The translations under genes were made by a program, and so were the position numbers. From the NCBI GenBank assembly GCA_002415465.1, contig DHYT01000093.1, positions 1 to 5,854 of the forward strand: DNA of 5,854 nt. The letters are read 5' to 3'. Numbering within the stretch: the stretch's first letter is position 1; each line of letters starts with the position of its first letter. The notes under the pieces are model-generated. The model saw only the letters and a program-made list of their open reading frames with translations. It made no database searches and was not told the DNA's origin. The stretch is from Desulfobulbaceae bacterium UBA5123. Its GTDB lineage: Bacteria > Desulfobacterota > Desulfobulbia > Desulfobulbales > UBA5123. This document shows positions 5,229 to 5,854 of this stretch, piece after piece.

Positions 5229-5854
5229 TCATGGCCCATCCGGTCTCACCAGCATCCAGAAGCGGATCGCGGTCCGCCCGTCCGCCCGCCCCTTCCCTTT
5301 CACCGCCACCCTGTTCAAGCGGCGCCGCAGGCTGACCGGTCGATCGGTGGTCAAGGTATCGCCGTTCAGGGTAACCGGCAGCCAGCCCAATTCGGTGACA
5401 TAGATGGACAGGCTGTCAGGATCGTACTGTTGGGGGTCCGTAAGTCGGGCGGAGAGACGCACCGGCTTGTCGCCGCGAAGCGGCTCAAGGGGCGGCTGGT
5501 GCTCCCGCAAGGGAAGATCCTTGCGGGCCAGGACCATCTTGAAATGATCCATGGTGCTCCATTCGTTGCCGAGTATGGGTTCACGGGGGATCTGGAAACG
5601 ACTTGTCGCCGACCCGACCACGCCCGGATCCTGGGTCAGGACCGCCTCGTAGCCTACCTTGATCGCCTCCTCAAGCACGATCCGGTTGTATTCTCCGTAA
5701 GGAATGGCAAGACATTTGGGCCTTGCGCCCATGCGCACGGCGAGGATCTCGGCACTTTTACGCAGATCATCGCCAATCCATTGCCGGTAGCGGTTTTCAT
5801 CCATCTTCGCCGGCCAGTCGGCAAACCGGTGATGGGCATAGCCGTGATCCTGGA
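5229..5854 (-). CDS. Polysaccharide deacetylase (NodB homology), 5'-truncated
   Basis: The last 207 codons of a gene that enters from the right edge; the frame is open upstream of the ATG at 5804, so that ATG is internal. NodB-type deacetylases (carbohydrate esterase family 4) are metal-dependent hydrolases that remove N-acetyl groups from extracytoplasmic sugar polymers. The visible part begins QDHGYAHHRFADWP, with an H-x-x-x-H (visible residues 3 and 7) matching the second metal-binding motif. It continues through KSAEILAVRMGARPKCLAIPYGEYN, the third motif region ending in PYGEYN, and EEAIKVGYEAVLTQDPGVV. The first motif with the catalytic Asp lies outside the window. After about residue 125 there is a beta-rich extension (VRLSARLTDPQQYDPDSLSIYVTELGWLPV...) that resembles a small Ig-like module. 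It precedes the methyltransferase in the same direction, 110 bp upstream. The polymer substrate is unknown. Confidence 0.85.
   Translation of the reverse strand, partial: QDHGYAHHRFADWPAKMDENRYRQWIGDDLRKSAEILAVRMGARPKCLAIPYGEYNRIVLEEAIKVGYEAVLTQDPGVVGSATSRFQIPREPILGNEWSTMDHFKMVLARKDLPLREHQPPLEPLRGDKPVRLSARLTDPQQYDPDSLSIYVTELGWLPVTLNGDTLTTDRPVSLRRRLNRVAVKGKGRADGRTAIRFWMLVRPDGP

Noticed and set aside
1..5854. CRISPR array, tRNA, insertion sequence or attachment site
   Set aside because: No regularly spaced repeats, cloverleaf-like sequence, transposase or terminal inverted repeats were seen; nearly all the DNA is accounted for by coding genes.

Overview
The window is GC-rich and comes from a Gram-negative bacterium. 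Three genes imply an outer membrane: an AsmA-like protein, an LpxR-type lipid A deacylase and a NodB-type polysaccharide deacetylase. The gene set, codon usage and an apparent selenocysteine gene suggest a member of the Desulfuromonadia/Geobacter group or a related former deltaproteobacterium. No rRNA or marker gene is present, so this placement is inference.

Layout: (1) 1-711 (+) is the 3' end of an AsmA-like gene. (2) 677-1363 (-) is pcm, protein-L-isoaspartate O-methyltransferase; it converges on the AsmA-like gene and overlaps it by 35 bp. (3) 1364-1540 is a divergent promoter region. (4) 1541-2149 (+) is a COG2236-type phosphoribosyltransferase. (5) 5118-2172 (-) is a tight three-gene cluster: a class I SAM-dependent methyltransferase of the O-methyltransferase type, a rhodanese/ferritin-like diiron fusion, and an LpxR-like outer-membrane lipid A deacylase. 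(6) 5229-5854 (-) is the 3' part of a NodB-type polysaccharide deacetylase that runs off the right edge.

The main discovery is in the cluster. The rhodanese/ferritin gene looks broken in a naive reading: a 73-codon ORF ends in TGA and a second ORF continues in the same frame. The TGA sits exactly at the catalytic cysteine of the rhodanese active-site loop (Y-U-R-S-G-V-R-S). Nineteen bases after it is a hairpin whose GGUC tetraloop matches the E. coli fdhF SECIS in both loop sequence and position. I therefore annotate one 280-residue selenoprotein (Sec74) at 3236-4078. It joins a selenocysteine rhodanese domain to a four-helix diiron domain that keeps all six expected ligands.

The cluster appears to be one transcription unit. 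A perfect TATAAT lies just upstream of the methyltransferase, the first two genes are 35 bp apart, and the last two overlap as TGATG. Why a selenium sulfurtransferase/diiron protein should be coupled to an LpxR-like enzyme and a methyltransferase is not known. Links to sulfur or selenium handling, peroxide detoxification or envelope stress are speculation.
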